Shown here: positions 52,381 through 60,846 of the stretch, in pieces | Position numbering within the stretch: position 1 is the stretch's first letter | Layout: every line of letters begins with the position of its first letter | NCBI GenBank assembly: GCA_963726135.1 | Contig: CAVSBE010000008.1 | Location: 2,604,001 to 2,668,000, forward strand | Direction of reading: 5' to 3' | From: Bog-473 sp963726135 | GTDB lineage: Bacteria > Actinomycetota > Acidimicrobiia > Acidimicrobiales > RAAP-2 | DNA length: 64,000 nucleotides | Position numbers and translations under genes: made by a program | Notes under the pieces: model-generated | Database searches by the model: none | What the model was told of the DNA's origin: nothing | What the model saw: only the letters and a program-made list of their open reading frames with translations

Positions 52381-53556
52381 ATGACCACCGCAGTCATCGT
52401 CGACGCCGTCCGGACGGCCGGCGGGAAGCGCAACGGCAAGCTCCGCAACTGGCACGCCGTCGATCTGGCGTCCGAGGCCCTCAAGGCGGTGGCCGAGCGC
52501 AACCAGCTCGATCCGGCCCAGGTCGACGACGTGATCATGGGCTGCGTCATGCAGGTGGGCGAGCAGTCGCTCAACATCGGCCGCAACGCCGTGCTGGCCG
52601 CCGGCTGGCCCGAGTCCGTGCCCGGCACCACCATCGACCGCCAGTGCGGTTCGTCGCAGCAGGCGGTGCACTTCGCCGCCCAGGGCGTCATAGCCGGGGC
52701 TTACGACATCGCGGTCGCCGCCGGCGTGGAGTCGATGACGAGAACGCCGATGGGCTCCTCGGTCGTGCGCGAGCTCGGGTACCCCTTCGGGCCCCGAATG
52801 ATGCAGCGCTACACGGAGACCGGTTTGCCCGGCCAGGGCATCGGCGCCGAGATGATCGCCGACCAGTGGGATATCTCGCGCGATGATCTGGACGCCTTCT
52901 CGGTCCAGAGCCACCAGCGCGCCGCCCGGGCGACGGCCGAGGGACGCTTCGAGAACGAGATCGTGCCCGTCGCGCTGCGCGACGACGAGGGCAAGGACAC
53001 CGACGAGTTGTTGACCGCCGACGAGGGCATCCGGCCGGACTCCAGCGTCGAAGCGCTGGCCAACCTCAAGCCCGCCTTCAAGGAGGGCGGCAAGGTCACG
53101 GCCGGGAACTCCTCGCAGATCACCGACGGTGCCTCAGCCGTGCTGATCATGAGCGAGGAGAAGGCGAACGCGCTCGGGCTACGCCCGCGGGCCCGGTTCC
53201 ACGCCTTTGCGCTGGCGGGTGTCGACCCGGTGACGATGCTGACGGGCCCGATCCCCGCGACGACCAGTGTCCTCGAGCGCGCCAAGCTGACCCTGGACGA
53301 CATCGATGCCGTGGAGATCAACGAGGCCTTCGCCTCGGTCGTGCTGGCGTGGGAGAAGGAGCACCACCCAAACATGGAGACGGTCAACTCCAACGGCGGC
53401 GCCATCGCCCTCGGCCACCCTCTGGGCGCCTCGGGCGGCAAGCTGATGGCCACGCTCCTCAACGAGCTGGAGCGCACCAATGGCCGCTACGGGCTGCTCA
53501 CCATGTGCGAAGGTGGCGGGCTGGCCAACGCCACCATCATCGAGCGGCTGGGCTGA
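52381..53556 (+). CDS. Acetyl-CoA acetyltransferase (thiolase)
   Basis: 391 residues behind GGAGGAGACACC. Nucleophile Cys in TTIDRQCGSSQQAVHFAAQG, GQGIGAEMIADQWDISRDDL, EINEAFASVVLAWEKEHHPN, NSNGGAIALGHPLGASGGKL (GHPxGxSG with catalytic His) and LLTMCEGGGLANATIIERLG (second catalytic Cys, GGG). All thiolase II residues are present. Catalyses the condensation or thiolytic cleavage of 3-ketoacyl-CoA. Divergent from the thioesterase. Confidence 0.96.
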   Translation: MTTAVIVDAVRTAGGKRNGKLRNWHAVDLASEALKAVAERNQLDPAQVDDVIMGCVMQVGEQSLNIGRNAVLAAGWPESVPGTTIDRQCGSSQQAVHFAAQGVIAGAYDIAVAAGVESMTRTPMGSSVVRELGYPFGPRMMQRYTETGLPGQGIGAEMIADQWDISRDDLDAFSVQSHQRAARATAEGRFENEIVPVALRDDEGKDTDELLTADEGIRPDSSVEALANLKPAFKEGGKVTAGNSSQITDGASAVLIMSEEKANALGLRPRARFHAFALAGVDPVTMLTGPIPATTSVLERAKLTLDDIDAVEINEAFASVVLAWEKEHHPNMETVNSNGGAIALGHPLGASGGKLMATLLNELERTNGRYGLLTMCEGGGLANATIIERLG

Positions 53557-53636
53557 CTCGAGGTCAGAGAAGTCGGCGCGCCGCTCGGGCGTCCGGCGCG
53601 TGCCTGCCCAGCGAGGGCACGGTGTGTGGACCGTCG

Positions 53637-53951
53637 CTAGCGATAGCGGGTCGCCATCAGGAAGCCGGCGAAGATCATTGCCAGTCCGATGACGAGCCCC
53701 CACGGCGAACCGTGCTCGAGGAACGGCAGGTGCGCCAGATAGTTGACCGTGGTCACGGCGACGCCGCCGATGAGCAGCACGAGGATGAGCACGCCGAACC
53801 ACGGCGGGCTGTGGCGCACGCTCTTCGGTATCGGCGCGGTGTAGCGGCCGCTCTCTTCGGGCGACTTGTAGCGGCCGACTTTGGACGCGCGACCCGAAGC
53901 GGACTTTCCCTTGCGCGAGGCGCCCCCCGGACCCTTGGTGCTCGTTGCCAC
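53637..53951 (-). CDS. crgA: Cell division protein CrgA
   Basis: 104 residues. Basic cytosolic N-terminus (TKGPGGASRKGKSASGRASK), Y-rich stretch, then IPKSVRHSPPWFGVLILVLL with the first membrane helix, a loop YLAHLPFLEHGSPW and the second helix GLVIGLAMIFAGFLMATRYR. Two-helix topology with the invariant 'GSPW....IG..F.GF......' motif. Established: CrgA recruits FtsI and others at the actinobacterial septum. Position next to the trpG/pabA-like gene and the pknB region matches mycobacterial synteny. Confidence 0.95.
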   Translation of the reverse strand: MATSTKGPGGASRKGKSASGRASKVGRYKSPEESGRYTAPIPKSVRHSPPWFGVLILVLLIGGVAVTTVNYLAHLPFLEHGSPWGLVIGLAMIFAGFLMATRYR

Positions 53952-54013
53952 GGGTTGAGAGGTTAGCCACCGGCGGCGGGCGCCCCTGGGCGGTCCGGTA
54001 CGATCGATGGCCC

Positions 54014-54607
54014 ATGGGACCTCGGGTGCTCGTCGTCGACAACTACGACTCCTTCGTCTACAACCTGGTCCAGGAGCTCGGCGAGCTCGGCGCCGAGCCA
54101 GTGGTGTTCCGCAACGACGCCGTCGACGTGGCGGGCATCCGGGCTGAACGGCCCGCCGCCGTCTTGATCTCGCCCGGCCCGGGGAGGCCCGAGGACGGCG
54201 GCGTGAGTCTCGAGGCCATCCGGAGCCTGGCGGGTGAGATCCCCCTGCTCGGCGTCTGCCTCGGGCACCAGTGCATCGGCCAGGCCTACGGCGGGGAGGT
54301 CGTTGCCGCCCCCCAGCTCATGCACGGCAAGACCTCGGAGATCCACCACGACGGCCGCGGCCTGTTCGCGGGGCTCCCCGACCCGTTCGTGGCCACGCGC
54401 TACCACTCTCTGGTCGTGCGTCCCGAATCGGTTCCAGCTGAGCTGGAGGTGACGGCCACCTCGACCGACGGCGTCGTCATGGGGCTGCGGCACCGCACGC
54501 TGGCGGTGGAGGGCGTGCAGTTCCACCCCGAGTCGGTCCTGACCGCTTCCGGGCCCGCACTCCTGGCCAACTTCCTCGGGCAGCTGGGCACGGCTGCGCA
54601 CGCCTGA
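54014..54607 (+). CDS. Class I glutamine amidotransferase (TrpG/PabA)
   Basis: 197 residues from ATG 54014. VLVVDNYDSFVYNLVQELGE, LISPGPGRPEDGGVSLEAIR (GPG oxyanion), LLGVCLGHQCIGQAYGGEVV (nucleophile Cys), FVATRYHSLVVRPESVPAEL, and VEGVQFHPESVLTASGPALL (His and Glu of the triad). It supplies ammonia to anthranilate or aminodeoxychorismate synthase. No chorismate-binding partner gene lies next to it, and the usual place beside pknB in actinobacteria (often annotated pabA/trpG) fits. Confidence 0.93.
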   Translation: MGPRVLVVDNYDSFVYNLVQELGELGAEPVVFRNDAVDVAGIRAERPAAVLISPGPGRPEDGGVSLEAIRSLAGEIPLLGVCLGHQCIGQAYGGEVVAAPQLMHGKTSEIHHDGRGLFAGLPDPFVATRYHSLVVRPESVPAELEVTATSTDGVVMGLRHRTLAVEGVQFHPESVLTASGPALLANFLGQLGTAAHA

Positions 54608-54634
54608 GGGCGTCGCCTCGGCGGGGGTGCGCCG

Positions 54635-56584
54635 TCAGCTCGTCGTCGTGGTGCCGGACGACGTCGACGTGGTGGACGACGGCGTCGTCGTGGTGGTCGT
54701 CGACGCCGGCTGGCAGACCGAGATGGTCACGGTGCTCCCACTCAACACCTGCGCATTGGCGGCAGGGTCCTGGGCGTCCACGTTGCCCGCCGTGGCCCCG
54801 CCGGCGCACGCGGTGTCGAAGGTCGTGTTGGCCACCAGACCGGCACCGGTGATGGCCGTCTGCGCCGCGCTCTGGGACTGGCCGATCACGCTGGGGACCG
54901 GGACGCAGTTGCCGCTCGAGACCACGAGGTTGACCGGGGTGTTGGGCGGGACATTGGCGCCTCCGGCCGGGTTCTGCAACGCGACGAGACCGGCGGAGAA
55001 CTGGCTCGAGCACGCGCTCGACTGGGTGCCGACGTTCAGGCCGCGCTGGGTCAGGATCGATCCGGCCACCGCAGGAGACTGCCCGAGCACGCTCGGAACC
55101 GACACCGAGGTCTGCGTGCCCGACACCGTCAACTGCACCTTGACCGTCGCCTTGACGCTGGACCCTCCGGCGGGGGTCTGGCTCAAGACGGTCCCGGTCG
55201 GCTGGCTGCTGGTCACGTACCTGACGGTGGAGGAGAGGTTGGCCGCGTTGAGCTTCTGGATCGCCGGAGCAAGCTGCTCCCCGACCACGGAGGGCACCTG
55301 GACGGTGGGGACATTCGGCCCGTCGCTCACCACGAGGTTCACCGCGGTGTTCTTCGACACCGACGTCCCGGCTTTGGGTTCCGTCGACAGGACGAGACCT
55401 CTGGCGGTGTTGCTGGCCCGGAACGTGGTCGCGCCCGGGCTCAGATTGTCGTTCTGCAGGGTCTGGGTGGCCGCGGTCGTCGTGAGGCCCACGAGGTCGG
55501 GGACTTTGACGTCGCTCCCGAACACACCGAGCGAGCGCAGGAGGAAGAAGGCGATCACCGCGAGCGCCACGAGAAGCGCGATCAGGAGCGCTATGAGGCG
55601 GCGCGTGCGTTTCCGACGCTCGAGATCGTCGGGAGGCGACGCCGCTCCTGCCGGCGAGGCCATCGTCCGTCCGGTGGTGACGGGAACGGCCTGCGTGGCC
55701 CCGACCGCAGTCATCATGGAGGTGGCACCAGGGTCGGCCGCCTCCACGGGGCGCCCATCGGCGAAGCGGAGAAGGTCGGCCCTGAGCTCCTCCGCCGACC
55801 CGTACCGGTCGTCGGGGTTCTTGGCCATCGCCATCATCACGATGGCCTCGAGTGCCACCGGCACCGCCGGGTTGGCCTCCCGGGGCAGGACGGGGGCGTC
55901 ACGGACGTGCTTCGAAGCCACGGCGACCGGTGAGTCACCGGTGAAGGGTGGACGGCCGACCGCCATTTCGTAGAGCACGACGCCGAGGGAGTAGATGTCG
56001 CTGCGGGCGTCGACCCCCTTCCCCTCCGCCTGCTCCGGTGAGAAGTACGCCGCAGTCCCCATGACCGCACCGGTCTGGGTCAGGCTCTCCTCGGTGTTCA
56101 CAGCCCGCGCGATGCCGAAGTCGGTCACCTTGACGTCCCCGTCGGGCGTGATCAAGACGTTGCCCGGCTTCACGTCGCGGTGGATCACCCCGTGCCGATG
56201 CGCGAAGGCCAACGCGGCGGCCACCCCGGCTCCAATCATCGCAATCTGAACTGGTGGCAGTCGCTGCGGGTCGCGCAGGACGGCGGAGAGCGGGCGGCCT
56301 TCGACGTACTCCATCACGATGAAGTAGGAGCCGTCGTCCTCACCCCAGTCGAAGACGGGGACGATATTAGGGTGCGACAGGTTGGCGGCCGCCTGCGCCT
56401 CTCTGCGGAAGCGCTCGACGAAGGTCCGGTCGACCGAGAGCTCGGGGAACAAGACCTTGAGGGCGACGGGCCGATCGAGCTGACGGTCCATGGCGCGGTA
56501 GACCTGCGCCATCCCGCCACGCGCGATGAGGTGGGTCAGCTCGTATCGCCCTGAGTACGTGCGCGGTTCCTCGACCGGTTGCAT
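54635..56584 (-). CDS. pknB: PASTA-domain Ser/Thr protein kinase PknB
   Basis: 649 residues. Kinase: GRYELTHLIARGGMAQVYRA (G-loop), VALKVLFPELSVDRTFVERF (Lys43), HRDVKPGNVLITPDGDVKVT then DFGIARAV, SPEQAEGKGVDARSDIYSLG. One membrane helix (LIALLIALLVALAVIAFFLL) near residue 340, then four PASTA domains (start VKVPDLVGLTTTAATQTLQN; VQVPSVVGEQLAPAIQKLNA; VSVPSVLGQSPAVAGSILTQ; VPVPSVIGQSQSAAQTAITG) and a Thr/Ser-rich end. PASTA domains sense muropeptides/lipid II. It lies 53 bases after the phosphatase gene in the same direction. Regulates growth and division. Confidence 0.96.
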   Translation of the reverse strand: MQPVEEPRTYSGRYELTHLIARGGMAQVYRAMDRQLDRPVALKVLFPELSVDRTFVERFRREAQAAANLSHPNIVPVFDWGEDDGSYFIVMEYVEGRPLSAVLRDPQRLPPVQIAMIGAGVAAALAFAHRHGVIHRDVKPGNVLITPDGDVKVTDFGIARAVNTEESLTQTGAVMGTAAYFSPEQAEGKGVDARSDIYSLGVVLYEMAVGRPPFTGDSPVAVASKHVRDAPVLPREANPAVPVALEAIVMMAMAKNPDDRYGSAEELRADLLRFADGRPVEAADPGATSMMTAVGATQAVPVTTGRTMASPAGAASPPDDLERRKRTRRLIALLIALLVALAVIAFFLLRSLGVFGSDVKVPDLVGLTTTAATQTLQNDNLSPGATTFRASNTARGLVLSTEPKAGTSVSKNTAVNLVVSDGPNVPTVQVPSVVGEQLAPAIQKLNAANLSSTVRYVTSSQPTGTVLSQTPAGGSSVKATVKVQLTVSGTQTSVSVPSVLGQSPAVAGSILTQRGLNVGTQSSACSSQFSAGLVALQNPAGGANVPPNTPVNLVVSSGNCVPVPSVIGQSQSAAQTAITGAGLVANTTFDTACAGGATAGNVDAQDPAANAQVLSGSTVTISVCQPASTTTTTTPSSTTSTSSGTTTTS

Positions 56585-56637
56585 GGCGCCCTGAGCCTAC
56601 GCTGGGAGCCTTCGGGCCCGGGGTATCAGCGCGCCGA

Positions 56638-58188
56638 TCATTGCGCGGCCGTGCTGGCTGTCGTCGGTGCAGTGGTGGTCGTGATGGGCGGGCGTGGCGA
56701 CTTCGACTGGCCGAAGGGCACCGTGGTGGTGGTGGTCGTCGTGGTGGTGGTCGTCGCGGTGATTGTCTGGACGTATCGCCTCGCCGCGACGAGCGAGGGT
56801 TCCTGGACGCCCGCCCTGACGGGTGCCACCGCGGCGGGGGCGATCTGGCTCACGGTGTACTGCGTCCGCTCCACGACCTTGGGATGGAACCAGAGCACGC
56901 CGCCCTGCTGGCCCTGCTTGACCACGATCTGGTTGCCCTGCGCCGTCACGAACCAGTTGTCGTAGGCGTACCAGCGCAGCACGAAGTAGGCCGCGACCGG
57001 CACTGCCGCCACCAAGAGGACGAACCCCACCACGCGCGGCGTGATGCGCCTTGGGATCCCCATGCGCCGCCTGCGGGCGCCCCAACTCTCCTCCTCGGGC
57101 ACCTCGGCCCGGAGCGGCGGGGTCGGCGGGACCCGGGTGGTGGCGCGGGCGACCGGCATCGATGTCGTGCCCAGGAGGAACTCGTCGCTACGGGGCCCTG
57201 ACTCCGCCAGTGTCGTCGGCTCGCCCCCGAAGACGAGCTGCGAGCCCGGCGCCAAGGTGTCGTCCATGCGCGCCCCCGGTTGAATCGTCGTCCCGATCGC
57301 CGAGCCGACCGACCCGGCTCCCGGGCCGGACTGGTTCCCGGGGGCCTCCTCGCCCGCCGCCGGTTGTACCGCTGGGACGGAAGCGGTTGCCGCCGCCGGG
57401 GGGACGGTGGCGTCGGCCGCGAGGCCGAGCGGGGTCACCTTCGACGCGGGCGCCTCGCCTCCCGCTCCCACCTGGACGTCGACGATGATCACCGTGATGT
57501 TGTCGGCGCCACCGTGCTCGTTGGCCACGTCGACCAGGCGCTGGGCCGCCTCCTGGGGGTCGGCCACCGTTCGCAGGATGGTGGCCATCTCGTCGGTTTC
57601 CACCTCGTTGGACAGGCCGTCCGAACAGAGGAGCACCCGGTCCCCGACCCCCAGCTCGAGCTCCCACATGTCCGCCTCGACCTCGGAGGACACGCCGAGG
57701 GCCCTCGTGAGGATGTGCCGCTGCGGGTGGACGGCTGCCTCCTCCTCTGTCATCTCGCCGTGACGCATCCGCTCCTCGGCCAGGCTGTGGTCATAGGTGA
57801 TCTGGGCCAACTCCCCCTCGGAGAAGACGTAGGCCCTCGAATCGCCGACGTTGGCCAGTGCCAGCACGTCCCGTCCCCCGGCGCCGCCCACCAGTGCCAT
57901 GGCGGTCAGGGTGGTTCCCATGCCCCGGAGGTCGGCGTTGGCCTGGCTCTCGTGCCACACCGCGGTGTTGGCTTCCGAGAACGCCTCACGCAACCCAGCC
58001 ACGGTCGGCGCCCGTTCGAAGGCCCGCTCGAGCGTCTCGACGGCGACCCGGGCCGCCACTTCCCCGCCGACGTGTCCACCCATGCCGTCGGCTACTGCGT
58101 AGAGGTTGGAACGCTCGAGCGGCAGGTCCTGGTTGATGGTGCGGATCTGCCCGACATCGGTGGCCGAACCGGACCGCAACACTGTCAC
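56638..58188 (-). CDS. pstP: PP2C-family Ser/Thr phosphatase PstP
   Basis: 516 residues. PP2C motifs: GQIRTINQDLPLERSNLYAV, then ADGMGGHVGGEVAARVAVET (metal D), RGMGTTLTAMALVGGAG, LALANVGDSRAYVFSEGELA, GDRVLLCSDGLSNEVETDEM and NEHGGADNITVIIVDVQ. One membrane helix (RVVGFVLLVAAVPVAAYFVL) divides the intracellular phosphatase from a short outside domain (WFVTAQGNQIVVKQGQQGGV) and a Thr-rich tail. Reverses PknB phosphorylation. ATGA overlap with the FHA gene before it. Confidence 0.95.
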   Translation of the reverse strand: MTVLRSGSATDVGQIRTINQDLPLERSNLYAVADGMGGHVGGEVAARVAVETLERAFERAPTVAGLREAFSEANTAVWHESQANADLRGMGTTLTAMALVGGAGGRDVLALANVGDSRAYVFSEGELAQITYDHSLAEERMRHGEMTEEEAAVHPQRHILTRALGVSSEVEADMWELELGVGDRVLLCSDGLSNEVETDEMATILRTVADPQEAAQRLVDVANEHGGADNITVIIVDVQVGAGGEAPASKVTPLGLAADATVPPAAATASVPAVQPAAGEEAPGNQSGPGAGSVGSAIGTTIQPGARMDDTLAPGSQLVFGGEPTTLAESGPRSDEFLLGTTSMPVARATTRVPPTPPLRAEVPEEESWGARRRRMGIPRRITPRVVGFVLLVAAVPVAAYFVLRWYAYDNWFVTAQGNQIVVKQGQQGGVLWFHPKVVERTQYTVSQIAPAAVAPVRAGVQEPSLVAARRYVQTITATTTTTTTTTTTVPFGQSKSPRPPITTTTAPTTASTAAQ

Positions 58189-58718
58189 CGCGAGACCTCG
58201 AAGACGGTGGACCCGATCTGGAGCAGGTCACCCTTGCCCAGGCGCACCGCCTGCTTGATCTGCTCGGAGTTGACGAACGTCCCGTTGGTCGAACCGAGGT
58301 CCTCGACCCACAGTTGGTCGTTGCGACGGAAGAGTCGGGCATGGAGCGTCGAGGTATAGATGTCCTCGGGCATGGCGACGCCACACCCCGGCGAACGCCC
58401 GATGGTGAGCTCGTCGTCGAGGTCGTACGTGCGTCCGGCCTGCGCCTCTGGCTGGGCCACCTTGAGGTAGAGCTGCCGGCGCCGGCTCTCGCGGGGGCGG
58501 TCGGGAGGCTTCGCAGCCGAACGCTCCTGACGTCGCTCCTGACGTCGCTCCGATCGCGACTTGCGAATCGTGGCCGGGCTCATCTCGACCCACACGGCAC
58601 GGATCACCCGCAGGAAGAAGAGGAAGATGAGCACGATCACCCCCCATTGCATGATGCGGAGGACCGCGTTCAGATTTTGGGTGGCGACCAGGACCGCCAC
58701 CGGATCCGGTGCCGTCAC
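58185..58718 (-). CDS. Membrane FHA-domain protein, FhaB-like
   Basis: 177 residues. An N-terminal helix (LRIMQWGVIVLIFLFFLRVI), basic linker (RKSRSERRQERRQERSAAKP) and C-terminal FHA domain: DDELTIGRSPGCGVAMPEDI, YTSTLHARLFRRNDQLWVED, LGSTNGTFVN with the Arg, Ser and Asn phosphopeptide-binding residues. Matches FhaB (FipA), which binds phosphorylated FtsZ/FtsQ partners in mycobacteria. The start of the next gene overlaps (ATGA). Confidence 0.92.
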   Translation of the reverse strand: MTAPDPVAVLVATQNLNAVLRIMQWGVIVLIFLFFLRVIRAVWVEMSPATIRKSRSERRQERRQERSAAKPPDRPRESRRRQLYLKVAQPEAQAGRTYDLDDELTIGRSPGCGVAMPEDIYTSTLHARLFRRNDQLWVEDLGSTNGTFVNSEQIKQAVRLGKGDLLQIGSTVFEVSR

Positions 58719-59371
58719 GACATTTCGAAGATGAGTTTCGTCGACCCCACGCTGACCTCGTCCCCGCTGGCGAGGAGGTGTTCCCGGACCAGGGTGCCGT
58801 TGACCTTGGTGCCGTTGGTGGAGCCGAGATCGGTGACGAACACGCCGTCACCCTTCCGCCGCAGCTCGGCGTGACGCCGGCTCACGTTGGAGTCCGCCAG
58901 GACGATGTCACACTCGGGGAGTCGCCCGATCACCAGGGCCTCGGCCCCGACGCTGGCGCGCCTGCCGTCGGGCAGGATGAGCTCGGCCAGGAAGCCCCCG
59001 TCCTCGCTCTCGTGCACGTCGGCCGTGACGGTGAACCGCCCCGGCTTGAGGCTCGAGCCCTCGAAGATTTCCACCTCGACCGGGCCGACGAACGAATAGC
59101 CCTCTATCCGGGCGTGCTCGCGAGCGGCATCGGACAGCTCGCGGGACAGCGCGTCGATGAAGTTCGAGAAGCGGCTGACGTCGGCCGGCGAGAGCGTGAC
59201 GGCGAAGGAGTTGGGCGCGATAAGGCCCCGCACCCCCACCCGCCGGTGCAGGTCCATCTCGCGCGTCAACCGTCGGCCGATTTCGACCGGCTGGAGGTTG
59301 CTTCGAAACGGCTTGGCCAACGTTCCCTCCACCAGACGCTCGAGGCGCTCCTCAAACTGCTGGAGTCCCAT
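58715..59371 (-). CDS. DUF3662-FHA protein, FhaA-like
   Basis: 218 residues. The N-terminal domain MGLQQFEERLERLVEGTLAK, then RSNLQPVEIGRRLTREMDLH is the DUF3662 signature; the C-terminal FHA domain shows GRLPECDIVLADSNVSRRHA, ELRRKGDGVFVTDLGSTNGT with all binding residues. Known in mycobacteria to bind phosphorylated MviN. First gene of the operon fhaA-fhaB-pstP-pknB. A divergent tRNA-Leu lies upstream. Confidence 0.94.
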   Translation of the reverse strand: MGLQQFEERLERLVEGTLAKPFRSNLQPVEIGRRLTREMDLHRRVGVRGLIAPNSFAVTLSPADVSRFSNFIDALSRELSDAAREHARIEGYSFVGPVEVEIFEGSSLKPGRFTVTADVHESEDGGFLAELILPDGRRASVGAEALVIGRLPECDIVLADSNVSRRHAELRRKGDGVFVTDLGSTNGTKVNGTLVREHLLASGDEVSVGSTKLIFEMS

Positions 59372-59492
59372 GGTCCTCCAGAGATTACTGGTCCGGTGCG
59401 CTCAAGAGGGATTCGGTATTCGTCTGACCTGGTCACCTAGGCATCTGGGGATGGGAGCCGGCGGCGCAGGGACTACTGTTGGCCGGTCACCC

Positions 59493-59576
59493 GGGCGAGT
59501 GGCGGAATAGGCAGACGCGCAGGATTCAGGTTCCTGTGTCCGAAAGGATGTGGGGGTTCAAGTCCCCCCTCGCCCA
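59493..59576 (+). tRNA. tRNA-Leu (anticodon CAG)
   Basis: GGGCGAG acceptor pairs with CTCGCCC; A discriminator. The D-arm region TGGCGGAATAGGCAGACGCG matches class II tRNA, anticodon stem CAGGA/TCCTG encloses loop TTCAGGT with anticodon CAG, a long variable arm (TGTCCGAAAGGATG-type) and T-arm GGGGG-TTCAAGT-CCCCC follow. CCA is not encoded. Class II structure and CAG give leucine. Confidence 0.95.
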
Positions 59577-59614
59577 CGCACGACGCACCGCAACGCAGGC
59601 CGTGGGTGGTCAAA

Positions 59615-60256
59615 ATGAAACTCATGGAGGTGTCGATCCGCCAGGCTCGTGTCGATGACTGTCCGGCCCTCGCTGCCCTGCATCTCCGGACCGCCCTCTT
59701 CGCCTATGCGTCGATCTTTCCGTCCGATGCACCTCGCCCGAGGCCCGATGACCTCATCTTGGACTGGGAGCGACGACTTGGTGGACTCCACAGTCCAAAC
59801 GTCGGCGGTTACGTCGCAGCCGTGGGTGACCAACTCACCGGGGTGGTCGTCGCCGGTGATGATCCAGACCATCTGGAAATGGGCCACATCAAGGTTCTAC
59901 GTCGATGCCCCTCATTGGGGCAGGGCATCGGGAGGTTGCTCTACGACGCTGCCATCTCGCATATCAGGCAAGTCGGCTATGAGCAGGCGTCATTGTGGGT
60001 CCTGGAAGGCAACGCACGAGCCAGAGCGTGGTATGAGCGACTTGGGTGGACCTGCACCGGTGAGCGCAAAGTCGCTGCGGAGACCATCGGGGTCGATGAC
60101 GTTCGTTACACCCGGACCCCTCTGAGGGGATCAGGCGAATCGCATTGCGGCCCACGATTGCCGGAGTGCCCCACTTCGCCGGGTAGGTGGGACACCCATG
60201 CTGAAGCACGGGCACCCATGCCTTGTGGGCGACTCCTTCCAGCCTGCTACGCCTGA
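59615..60256 (+). CDS. GNAT-family N-acetyltransferase, probably with small frame errors
   Basis: MEVSIRQARVDDCPALAALH opens a GNAT fold; AAVGDQLTGVVVAGDDPDHL, LGQGIGRLLYDAAISHIRQV (acetyl-CoA loop) and GNARARAWYERLGWTCTGER follow. Between 59890 and 59917 the frame reads KVLRRCPSL, whereas the alternative frame gives FYVDAPHWG, which fits GNAT (strand before the loop) much better: an extra G at about 59894 and a missing G at about 59917 would explain it. The last 45 residues read through the hairpin repeat at 60166 and are probably not native. Start could also be 59606. Confidence 0.75.
   Translation: MKLMEVSIRQARVDDCPALAALHLRTALFAYASIFPSDAPRPRPDDLILDWERRLGGLHSPNVGGYVAAVGDQLTGVVVAGDDPDHLEMGHIKVLRRCPSLGQGIGRLLYDAAISHIRQVGYEQASLWVLEGNARARAWYERLGWTCTGERKVAAETIGVDDVRYTRTPLRGSGESHCGPRLPECPTSPGRWDTHAEARAPMPCGRLLPACYA
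60166..60195 (-). repeat. Dispersed hairpin repeat, minus orientation
   Basis: GTGCCCCACTTCGCCGGGTA then GGTGGGACAC. Reverse complement of the family core. Confidence 0.8.
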
Positions 60257-60522
60257 CCACCGACCTCATAGAGCTCACTCGAGATCAATTCCGGTCCTCC
60301 AGGCGGAGGCTTCAGAATACCTTGCGCCGCTCCGGCGTCCTCTGCGGAGGCGAACACGATTACGCCCATCCCATTGCCTCCACCGTCATGCAGCCAAGTG
60401 CCGTTCTTGAAGCCTGCCTGAGACTTTGCCAGGGGAATTACAATGTCCTCGAGCATGCGTTGAGCGTCATCAGGGCTTCCGGCTTGAGGAAGCTTCACCT
60501 GCATCACAACTGCGTGAGCCAT
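60247..60522 (-). CDS. Small dimeric alpha/beta-barrel (EthD / antibiotic monooxygenase-like) protein
   Basis: 91 residues from ATG 60522, behind GAGGATC-like purine-rich sequence. AHAVVMQVKLPQAGSPDDAQ, RMLEDIVIPLAKSQAGFKNG, TWLHDGGGNGMGVIVFASAE and a C-terminal IKPPPGGP-like (GILKPPPGGPELISSELYEV) are typical for small actinobacterial proteins of the dimeric alpha/beta-barrel superfamily. Monooxygenase or binding function not proven. Confidence 0.7.
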   Translation of the reverse strand: MAHAVVMQVKLPQAGSPDDAQRMLEDIVIPLAKSQAGFKNGTWLHDGGGNGMGVIVFASAEDAGAAQGILKPPPGGPELISSELYEVGGQA

Positions 60523-60846
60523 CTTGATCCTCCAATCGCACGCCACATCGAGTGGCAGCGACCCGACCCTAGGACGTTCTTAGACGGAGCGCTCCGTCTC
60601 TGACTTCAAGGTCGGATCGATCGCACGTCGGCCCGGTGCGCGACGGGCCGCAGGGCGGGAGGCCATCGACCCGCGGCGCGTGCCCGGTATCGCTAACGAC
60701 GGTGCGGGGGGCACTGCGGCACTTTCGGGCTTTTCGACCGGGACCGAAACCCACCGAAGTCGGCTAGCAGGCACGATGACCTCATCCACCCCCACCGCTC
60801 TGGAAGTAGCCGTACGGCGGTGGAGAAGATAGCCCGACGGGCGAAA
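60523..60846. other. Intergenic stretch, no gene seen
   Basis: About 320 bases. No protein-like frame or hairpin repeat is evident. It separates two minus-strand units and should hold the promoter of 60522. Confidence 0.5.
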
